DNA of 64,000 bases, from the NCBI GenBank assembly GCA_039725955.1, contig CP091033.1, forward strand, positions 620,001-684,000, read 5' to 3'. Below are positions 26,604 through 35,488 of this stretch, one piece after another (within the stretch, counting starts at the first letter, position 1; the number at the start of each line of letters is the position of its first letter). Under the pieces are notes generated by a model. That model searched no databases. It saw nothing but the letters and a program-made list of their open reading frames with translations, and was not told the DNA's origin. The position numbers and the translations under genes were made by a program. The stretch comes from Sinorhizobium sp. B11. Its GTDB lineage: Bacteria > Pseudomonadota > Alphaproteobacteria > Rhizobiales > Rhizobiaceae.

Positions 26604-26712
26604 GGAGAGAGGCGCGGTTCAAAAGGGGCCGCGTATCCGCAATTGAAACAGCGGGACCCGGTTCAGTCCCGGGTAATTTCCAGGTAAGTGCTTGCTAGGT
26701 CTTGTCCCTTGA

Positions 26713-26744
26713 AAACGGCTTTCCAAACAAAAGGAAAGCCGTTT
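26713..26744. terminator. Bidirectional terminator between convergent acyltransferase genes
   Basis: AAACGGCTTTCC (26713-26724) pairs perfectly with GGAAAGCCGTTT (26733-26744) across an eight-base loop. On the plus strand it is followed by cgatttcttcc. On the minus strand the A-rich flank (ggacaag then tttt after inversion) serves the gene ending at 26760. Confidence 0.85.
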
Positions 26745-26759
26745 CGATTTCTTCCTGCT

Positions 26760-27938
26760 TCAGCTGGCGGTGCGCGTTCTTGCCTCGGGGACGTCAGTCT
26801 CATCGGCGGTCGATACCGTCTGGTAAACCTTCTGGCGTTCGTCTTCGACGCTTTTGCTGCCAGCTTTCTTGGACCAGCGCTTTGTCGCTGTCGTCGTCAG
26901 GTTATAAAACGCGTAGGCTACGACGGCTGTCAGGATCACGCTCGTCGAGAATCGAAGCCAGTAATTTCCAGCAAAAACCAGCCCGACGACAAACCATACG
27001 TGCAGGTGCCACAGATACATTTCATAGCTGATGCGTCCGCCCATTTGGATTGGCCGCCATTCGGCCAGGCGAACGAGTTTTTCCGTTGCCGTTCCGAAAA
27101 CAAAGGCGTTGATCAGTAGAAACATGCCGAAGCCGTGGACGGTGTAGCGGAAGGTGTCCTGGAAAAACTGATTGCGGAAGGCAATGCCGCCAAGCAGAAG
27201 AATGATGGCGAACAGGAAGGTCTTCCAGCCACGAAGTTTGACCAAATGGCTCCTGATCGCTTCATTGGCGAGGCCGAATGTCAGCAGGCAGCCCCAGGCG
27301 ATCGAATCCAGGCGCGTCAGCGTGAAATAGTAGTTGAAGCTTTCCGGGTCTGGAACGGTATAGGCTGCCAGGATGCGCAGCGCCAGGCTGAGAATCACGA
27401 CGCCGATGAGCAGTACAACGCGAGAAGACCACGTCCGCAGGGCGAGAAGCAGGAATGGGAAGAACATATAGAAATGCTCTTCGACAGCCAGCGACCACAA
27501 AGGACCGTAACTGTGAATTCCTTCGGGCATCGGCGTGAAGACATTCATCACCACCGGTACGTTGCCTAGATAGAAGATCGCCAGCAAAATCTGGCTGACC
27601 AGCACGTTTTCGCGATCGAAGATCAGATAGATCGGCACGGTTATGGCGATCATCAGAAAAAGCGGCGGCATCAGCCGCAGGAATCGCCGGGCGAAAAAGC
27701 GCGGCAGGGATATTTTCCCATAATTCCGTTCTTCCGACAGCAGGAGTCTCGAAATCAGAAACCCGCTGATTGCAAAGAAAATCGTGACGCCGAAACCGCC
27801 GGGGATCGCGGCCGAGAGCCGGAAATGTGCAACGACGACGATCAGGACCGCGGCAAACCGCAAGCCGTCAAGACCTCTTATATAACCATAGGCGGGATTA
27901 TCGGCCGGCGGCGGGGAGGCAGGTGCTAGCAGCGTCAT
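26760..27938 (-). CDS. Acyltransferase 3 family membrane protein
   Basis: A 392-residue OafA/YrhL-like protein: GLDGLRFAAVLIVVVAHFRLS (catalytic-region Arg and His), FFAISGFLISRLLLSE, and a central LWSLAVEEHFYMFFP motif that marks the group acting on polysaccharides. About ten helices and a short basic cytosolic tail. It is convergent with the previous acyltransferase gene. The acceptor is probably one of the window's exopolysaccharides. Confidence 0.9.
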   Translation of the reverse strand: MTLLAPASPPPADNPAYGYIRGLDGLRFAAVLIVVVAHFRLSAAIPGGFGVTIFFAISGFLISRLLLSEERNYGKISLPRFFARRFLRLMPPLFLMIAITVPIYLIFDRENVLVSQILLAIFYLGNVPVVMNVFTPMPEGIHSYGPLWSLAVEEHFYMFFPFLLLALRTWSSRVVLLIGVVILSLALRILAAYTVPDPESFNYYFTLTRLDSIAWGCLLTFGLANEAIRSHLVKLRGWKTFLFAIILLLGGIAFRNQFFQDTFRYTVHGFGMFLLINAFVFGTATEKLVRLAEWRPIQMGGRISYEMYLWHLHVWFVVGLVFAGNYWLRFSTSVILTAVVAYAFYNLTTTATKRWSKKAGSKSVEDERQKVYQTVSTADETDVPEARTRTAS

Positions 27939-28542
27939 TGAAAGCCTTTCGTTCGCTCGATTTTCATCGATGATTCAAGCAAGATTTTTACCGCTGTCAC
28001 CCATGCGCGCCAGCCTATGCTTCCGCGTGTCATAGTTGGCAGCGGTTATGTCTATCGGTACCTGAGAAGAGCCGAGAACGATTTTGTCCCTGCTTTCTTA
28101 GGACCCCGGAGTCATCGCGTCCAGATGCATTTTCTCTCTGGCTTCAATTCGGGCAGGAGAAATTGGCGACGAATTCCGATATGATACCGCATTGCAACAA
28201 AATTCGGAACGGCTTCCGGCGAGATCACGATATTTCGCGAAATTGTCACAGTCGCGCCGTTTGCGCGTCCTTTCTTTGTGTTAGGGTGCCAATCGAAAAT
28301 GGCTCGGGGCTATGGCGCCGGGAAGGGGTTTTGGCTTGGCACGGGTGCATTCCGTTGATAGTCTTAAGCCTGATTTAATCGTAGATGCTGGAGAGCGCTC
28401 CATCGCCAACCTTTCCAAAAGGCTCCAGAATTCCGTCAAAGCTGCCCGATGAAGCGCCAGGACGTCTGTTGCGGTCGACATGGATGGCCGGACGCCAGGT
28501 CCATCTTTTCGGTCTGATGTAAATACCCGCCAAGGAACCAGT
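27939..28542. other. Intergenic stretch, promoters expected, no gene seen
   Basis: About 600 bases between two divergent acyltransferase genes. Short frames have no ribosome site or family. The sequence is of mixed composition without repeats or strong hairpins. It probably holds two promoters and long leaders. Confidence 0.45.
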
Positions 28543-29664
28543 ATGCACGAAATCTATCAGAAGGTATTCGGTGTCGGCAAAGCCATCAAAGGTCTCGACG
28601 GCCTTCGGGCGATATGTGTTCTCTTCGTACTGACCGATCATGCGGGCCTGACAAAAAGGTCGGAATCGGGAACGCTTGCCGTTTGGGTATTCTTTGCGTT
28701 GAGCGGCTTCCTGATCGTGCCAATCCTGTTTCGGGCGCGGCAGCGCATCGAAGCGGGAAGTTCCGATGCTTCGACAGAGATCGCGCTTTTCATGCGCAAT
28801 CGAGCCTTGCGGATTTTCCCAGTCTATTATTTGACACTGGCACTGATCTTCCTGTCGACCGTTACCCTTGTCGCGGGCGACAATGTCGACAAATTTTACG
28901 GCAGTATCAGCTGGCTCGTGACCTACACGACCAACATCTATATCGGCTTCGTCAGACATGATTGGCTGGGACCCTTGTCCCACCTGTGGACGCTTGCGGT
29001 GGAGCAGCAGTTCTACGTGCTGTTCCCGTTGCTGTTCATCTGGCTGCCATCACGATACTGGCGGTCCAGCCTTCTGATATTCCTGCTTCTGCTGCTTGCG
29101 GTTTCGAGCCTGTGGGTATTTGGCGATGAACTCATGTTCCGCGTCAACTCCCTGTCGGGCTTCTATGCCATTGCCGTCGGCGGCGTTTTCGGACTCGTCG
29201 CCAGACAGCTCGGCACGATCAACCTGCGTTTTTCCAGTCTGGCGATCCTTGCGCTGGGCGTGCTCCTGGTTCTGCAGCACCTCTATTTCATTTTTGGCGG
29301 ACATCCGAATGCAGCGCTGATCATTGCGCCGCTTCTGTCCGGATTGCTGATCATGCTGGTGACGGTCTGCCAGAACTCTGCCGCGACCAGATTTCTTGAT
29401 CTTCCGCTGATCCGCGGCGTAGGCGTTGTCAGTTACGGCTTCTACCTGTTTCACGGCCTGCTGCTTGGTCCGTCAGGACGGCTTGTCGCCATAGCAACGG
29501 GGATGCGGGACGGGACGGCGTTCCAGGTCATGCAGATTGTTACGGCCTTCATTCTGACGATGATCGTAGCGATCGCTTCCTTCGTCTTCTTCGAAGAGAA
29601 GATCATGCAGTTGAAGAAAAGGCGTGCGGCGCCGACGACCGTTGCCGCGGGTTCCAATGGCTGA
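28543..29664 (+). CDS. Acyltransferase 3 family membrane protein paired with an SGNH esterase
   Basis: The 373-residue product starts at ATG 28543 (MHEIYQKVFGVG) with AAGGAA six bases upstream; an earlier frame start at 28480 is unlikely. It contains KGLDGLRAICVLFVLTDHAGL, FFALSGFLIVPIL and LWTLAVEQQFYVLFPLLF, as in OafA-type O-acyltransferases. The next gene starts within its stop codon and encodes an SGNH hydrolase. In other bacteria these two activities are fused in one protein (OafB type), so the pair likely works as one acyl-transfer unit. Confidence 0.9.
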   Translation: MHEIYQKVFGVGKAIKGLDGLRAICVLFVLTDHAGLTKRSESGTLAVWVFFALSGFLIVPILFRARQRIEAGSSDASTEIALFMRNRALRIFPVYYLTLALIFLSTVTLVAGDNVDKFYGSISWLVTYTTNIYIGFVRHDWLGPLSHLWTLAVEQQFYVLFPLLFIWLPSRYWRSSLLIFLLLLLAVSSLWVFGDELMFRVNSLSGFYAIAVGGVFGLVARQLGTINLRFSSLAILALGVLLVLQHLYFIFGGHPNAALIIAPLLSGLLIMLVTVCQNSAATRFLDLPLIRGVGVVSYGFYLFHGLLLGPSGRLVAIATGMRDGTAFQVMQIVTAFILTMIVAIASFVFFEEKIMQLKKRRAAPTTVAAGSNG

Positions 29665-30293
29665 TGAAACTTGCTGCCGGTTTGATCGCTCTCTTTCTTC
29701 TGCAGGGGGCTGATGTGGCCGCGGCAGGACTGAAGATCGTAACGTTCGGCACATCGCTGACGGCAAGGGGCGGATGGCAGGCAGGTCTCGAGAACGCCCT
29801 CGAGCAGTGCCTTCACCGCCCCGTTGATATCGCCATTGTGGCAAAGAGTGGCTCAACCACCGAATGGGCTTTGTCTTCTGTGGACCGGGTGATCGCCGAG
29901 AGCCCTGACATAGTGCTCGTCGAGTTTTACGCCAATGACGCTGCCTTGAACCGCTGGATGAGCGTCAGTGCCAGCCAGCGGAACTTTTCAACCATCCTGG
30001 AAAGGCTGCGGACGGGATTGCCCCATGCGCGTATCTTCATGATGGTGATGAACCCTATGTCGGGGCTGCGGGGCGCGATCAGACCCTATCTCGAGAGCTA
30101 CATTTCGGCTCACCGCAGTGTTGCGGCAGAATGGAACGTTGCGGTGATCGATCATAGCGCCGGTTGGGCGAAGCTATCGAACCGCGAACTCTCGACAGGA
30201 ATCCCGGATGGCGTCCATCCCACGCCTGCCGCTGCGGCTGAAGTCATGGTGCCGACAATCGTCGAGGCGATCGGCGGGACATGCTCTGACTGA
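29664..30293 (+). CDS. SGNH/GDSL-family exported hydrolase
   Basis: A 209-residue protein with a Sec signal peptide (about 1-21, ADVAAA). Block I is TFGTSLTARGG (nucleophile Ser), block III is EFYANDA and block V is DGVHPT (catalytic Asp and His). It is a periplasmic esterase or acyl-transfer partner. Its ATG shares bases with the upstream acyltransferase stop (TGATG), indicating coupling. Likely target: acetyl groups on the polysaccharide. Confidence 0.9.
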   Translation: MKLAAGLIALFLLQGADVAAAGLKIVTFGTSLTARGGWQAGLENALEQCLHRPVDIAIVAKSGSTTEWALSSVDRVIAESPDIVLVEFYANDAALNRWMSVSASQRNFSTILERLRTGLPHARIFMMVMNPMSGLRGAIRPYLESYISAHRSVAAEWNVAVIDHSAGWAKLSNRELSTGIPDGVHPTPAAAAEVMVPTIVEAIGGTCSD

Positions 30294-30406
30294 GCTCAGC
30301 TCAGGCAAAGCCTGCCATGCCGGGAAGAATTATTCCTAAGATATTGGAATGGACTGGCGTAATTCCATTGCTCGCCAATCGATTTTCGGTTGGCAGGCAA
30401 TATCGG

Positions 30407-30955
30407 TCAGCGATTGTTATTTGATCTCGGCTGGACGATGGCTGGGCTTGGCGTTTCTTTGTATCGGATCTTCGCCGGCACACCGACCGCAATAGCTCCT
30501 GCCGGCACATCCTTGACGACGACGGCATTCGCTCCGATCACTGCGCGTTCGCCGATGACAACGGCGCCGAGGATTTTCGCACCCGCGCCCACGTCTACTC
30601 CATTATGCAGGATCGGCACGTCGTTCGGCTTGTCGGCTGATTTGTTGCCGATCGTCACGCCTTGACGCAGACGAACATCATTGCCGATCCGCACCTCGGA
30701 ATGCACGATAATCGATCCGAAATGCTCAATGACGCATCGCTCGCCGATCTTCGCGTTTGCTCCGATATATATCCCGAAAAAGATCTCGGAAAATTTGATA
30801 AGAAAGACATGAATGACTTTCAGCGGCAGACGGATAGGCGCGAACTTGATCGAACGTACAGCGCTTCCGTATCTGTGAAAGGCAAGCGCCCAGAAGCCTT
30901 GTGAGATCAGGGCTCTCTTATGACTTCGAAAGTCTCCAGCTATTTCTCTAAACAT
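30407..30955 (-). CDS. CysE-like hexapeptide acetyltransferase
   Basis: A 182-residue protein with a helical N-terminus (about 1-75), then a left-handed beta-helix of hexapeptide repeats (GANAKIGERCVIEHFG, VRIGNDVRLRQGVTIGN, AGAKILGAVVIGERAVIGANAVVV). The central H in VIEHFG and the serine-acetyltransferase-like layout match the colanic/exopolysaccharide group. It probably acetylates a sugar residue using acetyl-CoA in the cytosol. It is downstream of the second flippase gene on the same strand, 22 bases apart. Confidence 0.87.
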   Translation of the reverse strand: MFREIAGDFRSHKRALISQGFWALAFHRYGSAVRSIKFAPIRLPLKVIHVFLIKFSEIFFGIYIGANAKIGERCVIEHFGSIIVHSEVRIGNDVRLRQGVTIGNKSADKPNDVPILHNGVDVGAGAKILGAVVIGERAVIGANAVVVKDVPAGAIAVGVPAKIRYKETPSPAIVQPRSNNNR

Positions 30956-30977
30956 GACGACTCGCTTCCTTGGAAAA

Positions 30978-32417
30978 CTACGCCTTTTTCCAGGCTCTTA
31001 TCATTCGCGCTCTGTTCCACCATCCACGCAGGGCATCCCGGTCGAGCAGCCCGATGCCGACGACATAAGTCGCGACGAACAGCATTCCGAGCATCATCGC
31101 CTTCAGTAATATGGGGTAATCGGGTGAGATGGCATATGACCTTGTCAAATGAACCGCGGCCAAGGCTGCGAGGGCCGACAAGAAGAAAGCCCCACACTTG
31201 CTGATAATTGTTTTTACAGAAACTTCAGTTTTGTGCGATCCGTAAAGTATACCTCCAACAATAACAGTTATATGGCAGCAAACATATGCCGTTACAAGTG
31301 TAAATACGCTGCTATGTTGAAGAACAGTCAGGATCACGGCAACGAGCAGTGCGGCGCAGCATTGCATCCGGAAAACGACACGCGGCAAGCCCCATGCATT
31401 CAGCATGACTTCATTGCAGTAGCCGATCGATTGGGCCGCTCCGAGAATTGCCGCCAAGAACATGATGTAATCGGAATCTATGCCGTTGCTTCCGAAGCAG
31501 ATGCGGGCGATCTCCGGCGAAAGCGCGGCAATCGAGATGAAGGCCGGCGCGGAGATCATCGAAAGTGAGCGCAGGCTCGTATAGAACGCCTCCCTGAGGA
31601 GTGGTGGGCGGTCAACCAGACGGGAAAAGTGCGGAAGATTGACGTCGACCATTACGGCGGTCAGCATTTGTGCGACTACCGCCGGAACGCGCGATCCCAT
31701 GATATAGAGCGCGAGAGCGGCCGGCCCGAAAAAGATCGGAATAACGATCTCGATCATTCGAAGGGAGGCGTAGTTGAGTACGCGAGACCCGAAGATGCCT
31801 AGAGCGTAATGGAGAACGTGCTTCATTCCGGCGATCTGCGGGGCGGCAGGCCGCAACACAGGTGGGTACCAGAGAAAGGCGACGTTGATGACAGTGGTCG
31901 CCAGCAACTGACCGACCATGCTGTAGACGCCGAAGCCCAGAAAAGCCATGGCCAGTCCGGTCAGCGCGCCGAATACGGTTGATGCCAATGAGCGGAAGGC
32001 GAGGCGCTTGAACTGAAACTCCTTGCGGAGCAGGGCCTGCGGAACATACCCAAAGCTGTTGAGGACGAGCGAGAGACCGACGAGTTGCAGAACAGGCTCT
32101 ATGCCCGTCACGCCCAGCAGGCCACCGATTTCGGGGGAGAAAAGCGTCAGGAGCGCATAGATAAGGACGGCGAGGCCGAAGTTCAGGATCAGGATGCTCG
32201 TCGTCATGCCGCGCGTGATGTCCTGCGTACGGACGATTGCGTCGCCGAAACCGTTATCGGCAAACAGCTCCGTCAGCGACACCAGCGCATAGGCTGCCGC
32301 AAACATCCCGATCTCGGTTTTATCGAGAATCCGGGCCAGCACGAAAAAGGTGAGGATGGTGCCAAAGCGCGGTCCCCAGTTGCGAACAGCTGACCAGAGT
32401 ACGGAACTACGATTCAT
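30978..32417 (-). CDS. Wzx-type polysaccharide flippase (second copy)
   Basis: The 479-residue membrane protein has about 12-14 helices and the MOP/Wzx start SVLWSAVRNWGPRFGTILTFFVLARILDKTEIGMFAA. It is more like rhizobial exopolysaccharide flippases (PssL/ExoT type) than the 8889-10400 protein. It is expected to flip the lipid-linked repeat unit made by the nearby glycosyltransferases. It is cotranscribed with the GT2 gene (51 bases upstream) and the hexapeptide acetyltransferase. Confidence 0.9.
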   Translation of the reverse strand: MNRSSVLWSAVRNWGPRFGTILTFFVLARILDKTEIGMFAAAYALVSLTELFADNGFGDAIVRTQDITRGMTTSILILNFGLAVLIYALLTLFSPEIGGLLGVTGIEPVLQLVGLSLVLNSFGYVPQALLRKEFQFKRLAFRSLASTVFGALTGLAMAFLGFGVYSMVGQLLATTVINVAFLWYPPVLRPAAPQIAGMKHVLHYALGIFGSRVLNYASLRMIEIVIPIFFGPAALALYIMGSRVPAVVAQMLTAVMVDVNLPHFSRLVDRPPLLREAFYTSLRSLSMISAPAFISIAALSPEIARICFGSNGIDSDYIMFLAAILGAAQSIGYCNEVMLNAWGLPRVVFRMQCCAALLVAVILTVLQHSSVFTLVTAYVCCHITVIVGGILYGSHKTEVSVKTIISKCGAFFLSALAALAAVHLTRSYAISPDYPILLKAMMLGMLFVATYVVGIGLLDRDALRGWWNRARMIRAWKKA

Positions 32418-32468
32418 GCGCGCCTCGTTTTGGCATTGAGCGAAGACGTGAAGGGCTTCTTACCGCGG

Positions 32469-33284
32469 TTATGCATTCCGCACCGCAGCAATATAGCGCG
32501 AAAGCGGCAGCTTTCCGCTCATGACCAAGGTTGCGCCGACAAGAAGTTTGCGTATGAAGGCGACTATTCCGGGAAGGCTGCGGCTCTTGTGAGCGGCGAT
32601 GGCGTAGAGCGTCCCCGGGAAATATTTCGGCTTGAGGCTTGGATCGTGATCCCGATGGCCGACGAGCGCGGCATCTGTGAAAAGTGTGCCACGGGCGAGA
32701 TAAAAAGCCCGTATCGCGTAGTCGGTATCCTCGCCGCCGTTGAGACGGGCACCGACTCCCAATGTTTCGTCGAATGCCGCCAAGTTCGGCAGAAGCCTTC
32801 CGCGGAAGAAGAATGTGTTCGACGATGCTCTCGATATCACTTTCTGCAATGCCGGGGCTTCCGTTGCCAGAACACTTCGAATCTCGGGTGTTGAGCTATA
32901 GCGGCAGAACCAAAAATCAATCTCTGGCTTCGCTGAAAATAGATTAGCAACCAAAGTTAGAATTTTTTCCGGGTACCAACAATCGTCATCGGGGAAAGCA
33001 TAGATGCTGTCGGCGGTGACGACGCCGGCCTTGACCACTTCCTGAAGCAGGAGATTGCGAGCCGCCGAGAGCGAAATCTGATGATTGATGCGTCGTGTGC
33101 TGATCCAGTCAGGAAAGGCGGGATCGGCGGCGTCGTCAGGAACATTCTGCAGAAGAAGATAAAGGTGGACATCGATCGAAGGATCGGCGGCTTTCGCGCT
33201 CGCGATCGAATCGATCATTCTCTGGAGATGCTCCGAGCGACCCTGCTTTAGATTGCTTGTCGAGAAAAGTGTGATTTTCGGCAT
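32469..33284 (-). CDS. Family 2 glycosyltransferase
   Basis: A 271-residue GT-A protein. Its start (KITLFSTSNLKQG) is unusual, but it has LSAARNLLLQE, the metal-binding FPDDDCWYPE and the downstream GGEDTDYAIRAF typical of the family. The last 35 residues include a weakly hydrophobic segment. It is the first gene of the minus-strand group GT2-Wzx-CysE-like, so it acts on the repeat unit flipped by that Wzx. Donor sugar is unknown. Confidence 0.85.
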   Translation of the reverse strand: MPKITLFSTSNLKQGRSEHLQRMIDSIASAKAADPSIDVHLYLLLQNVPDDAADPAFPDWISTRRINHQISLSAARNLLLQEVVKAGVVTADSIYAFPDDDCWYPEKILTLVANLFSAKPEIDFWFCRYSSTPEIRSVLATEAPALQKVISRASSNTFFFRGRLLPNLAAFDETLGVGARLNGGEDTDYAIRAFYLARGTLFTDAALVGHRDHDPSLKPKYFPGTLYAIAAHKSRSLPGIVAFIRKLLVGATLVMSGKLPLSRYIAAVRNA

Positions 33285-33495
33285 GACTACTCTATTGTTC
33301 GAGAATATGTCAGTAGAGCTGTTTAATCTTCAGCAAGCGGCACGGTCTGCGGCCCTGATCTTGCGGTGCAACATAGACATTGCGGTCTGGGTTGAAAAGG
33401 AGAAAATGGGCGGTGAGGGTTAACTTTGCCGCAAACATCGCCTTATGGTTATCTGCCACGAACAGCACAGCCAATCACCGGAACTGGAGAGATAG

Positions 33496-34671
33496 ATGCC
33501 TATGGCTTCAAAGCCCCGGCGGAAGAAAGAGCCTTTCAATCGCGTCGTAATGTGGCTGATTTTTGCCTTCCTCTTATTCACCGTTCCGGCCGCCGCTGAA
33601 GAGCCGCTTCACTATCTTTTCGATCTGCCACCTGCCAAGGTTCAGGATGCCGGTGCGGGCAAGAAACCGCGTCCTTTCATATGCCCGGTACCGGTCGCGC
33701 CATTGATCGACATGAGCAAGCTGTTCAGCTTTTATAAGCCAAGCTACACGCAGTCGGAGGTCGATCCGGTCGCGATGAAAGCCTTCGCAAAGCGCCTGTG
33801 GCCGACGGGCGCCGTGACCAAGAGCATGCTGGACATGATGCAGGCAGCACTCGACGTGCCAAAGCAGCGAAGAAACGCCGCCAACTGTATCGTTCGACAG
33901 ACCCGCGTCTGGGCGGATGCCAATGCGCTTCTGGGCGGTGTCGAGGACAATGATCCGCTCGGGCATCGTCAGGCTGTTCTCGCCGGGGGCTGGACAACGA
34001 TTTCGTTTTCGAACGCCTACGCGGTGGCAAAGGAAATCGCACCACCCGCCGCCTCTGCCGACGCGCCTATCAGGGCGTGGTTTGTCAAGCTTTCGGATAT
34101 GCTCGTTGCAGAATTCACGCCGGCGCCGCGCGAGCCCAAATATGTTTGGCTCGATGGCAATAGCAACCACCGATACTGGGCTGCGGCTGCGGTTGGCCTG
34201 ATGGCTGTTCACCTGCAGGATCGCAAGCGGTTCGACTGGTCGATGGATATTTTGAAGTCGGCGCTGGATGAAGCACCCTATGACGGCGGATTGCCGCGCG
34301 AACTCTCCCGCGGCGGGCGCTCGCTGAAATATCAGAATTTCGCCATGGATGCGATCGCGATCCTGGTGCGGCTTGCCGATGTCAACAACGTCACGCTTAC
34401 GCCCGACCAGGAAAAGAGGCTGCGGGCAATCGCCAGCTTTGCCGCAACGATGTATCTCCATCCCGACCAATTGGAGGCACGGATAGGCTACCCTCAGGAG
34501 GTCGAGCCCGGCATGGTCACCTGGATCGATGTCCTGTTGCCCCATTTCAGGAGCCGCGATCCCGAGCTCTCCGAAAAGCTGGATGAGATAGCGCGGCCCC
34601 TGCGGCCGATGACCAATACCTTCGTCGCCTTACCTGCGACCCGTCTCTTCGAAACCGGGGACAGCGACTAG
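33496..34671 (+). CDS. PL5-family alginate (mannuronate) lyase
   Basis: This is a 391-residue protein with an N-terminal signal segment (about 17-35) and an alpha/alpha-barrel. N224 and H225 in NSNHRYWAA, R272 in RELSRGGR and Y279 in LKYQNF match the catalytic Asn-His-Arg-Tyr set of PL5 lyases, with the spacing known from the Sphingomonas enzyme A1-III (H to R 47, H to Y 54). Such enzymes cut polymannuronate by beta-elimination; in alginate producers a periplasmic copy clears stray polymer. The AlgD-type dehydrogenase in the same region makes mannuronate as substrate plausible. GGAGAG precedes the start. Confidence 0.85.
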   Translation: MPMASKPRRKKEPFNRVVMWLIFAFLLFTVPAAAEEPLHYLFDLPPAKVQDAGAGKKPRPFICPVPVAPLIDMSKLFSFYKPSYTQSEVDPVAMKAFAKRLWPTGAVTKSMLDMMQAALDVPKQRRNAANCIVRQTRVWADANALLGGVEDNDPLGHRQAVLAGGWTTISFSNAYAVAKEIAPPAASADAPIRAWFVKLSDMLVAEFTPAPREPKYVWLDGNSNHRYWAAAAVGLMAVHLQDRKRFDWSMDILKSALDEAPYDGGLPRELSRGGRSLKYQNFAMDAIAILVRLADVNNVTLTPDQEKRLRAIASFAATMYLHPDQLEARIGYPQEVEPGMVTWIDVLLPHFRSRDPELSEKLDEIARPLRPMTNTFVALPATRLFETGDSD

Positions 34672-34682
34672 CTGGCTAACAC

Positions 34683-35177
34683 CTATGCCTTTCGGACATT
34701 CGTGCCGCTCTTTCTCTGATCGGCAGCACGTTCGGCTTCAGGGATGTCGGCGAACAGAAAACGTCCGTAAGGGCCGACCTCGATGTTTTCACGAATGATC
34801 GTTGCCGGATTGCCGGCGGCGATGCAGCGCGACGGTATGTTCTTGGTCACGACGCTTCCCGAGCCGATGACGCACTCGTCCCCGATCTCGACGCCCGGAA
34901 GGATTATGCTTCTGGCGCCGATAAAGCAGTGCTTGCCGATCTTCGTGTTGCGATAAAGCCCACGCGTTCTGTCGTGCGTGAGAATGGCCACGTCGAACGC
35001 GACATACGACTTCTCGCCGACATGAATGCCCTTGGGATAGGTCTTGTCCAGGCGAACGCTCAGTGAAAAGGTCGCCGTCGGATGGATATTCATCCCCCAG
35101 AACCGTGTATAGTAATGGTACTTAGCCTTTACCAAAAGCGATCTCAGCCAGAGGAATTTGTTCAAGCTGCGTGCCAT
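34683..35177 (-). CDS. WcaF/maltose-acetyltransferase-like hexapeptide acetyltransferase
   Basis: A 164-residue protein with left-handed beta-helix repeats (HVGEKSYVAFDVAILTHD, IGKHCFIGARSIILPGVEIGDECVIGSGSVV) and the family's active-site His in ILTHDRT. It acetylates a hydroxyl of a sugar, probably of the exopolysaccharide. It is convergent with the PL5 lyase gene, 11 bases apart. A terminal basic and acidic tail is not conserved. Confidence 0.88.
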   Translation of the reverse strand: MARSLNKFLWLRSLLVKAKYHYYTRFWGMNIHPTATFSLSVRLDKTYPKGIHVGEKSYVAFDVAILTHDRTRGLYRNTKIGKHCFIGARSIILPGVEIGDECVIGSGSVVTKNIPSRCIAAGNPATIIRENIEVGPYGRFLFADIPEAERAADQRKSGTNVRKA

Positions 35178-35488
35178 TAAACACCATCTCCTTGTTGCGC
35201 GAACATCTCAGTTCTGTCGGTGCCGAACGCCGGGCATATAAAGCATGGACAACAAGCCGGTGGAAGCTGCTTTGTGTGCAGTGCCACAAAAAGCTTTGGA
35301 TTGTCCGTTGTCATTTGCCTGGCGTCTCCGCGAATTTCTGTTAGCGTCGCGATGCCATCAGGGCGGGCAGGGTATCCAGCCACCGTCCTGACGGGTCTGG
35401 CCGCTCAATTATGCCACAAGAGATCCGAATAGGCTTTACTTCCGCCCTTTAACGCCAATGCATTTTCGCATCGCAGGAACCGATATGA
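35178..35488. other. Divergent intergenic stretch, no gene seen
   Basis: 311 bases between the acetyltransferase and the EEP-like membrane gene, likely holding both promoters. No frame has a family or ribosome site. Confidence 0.45.

Noticed and set aside
33574..34545. 323-codon minus-strand frame opposite the PL5 gene
   Set aside because: Antisense shadow; the plus-strand gene has the catalytic tetrad.
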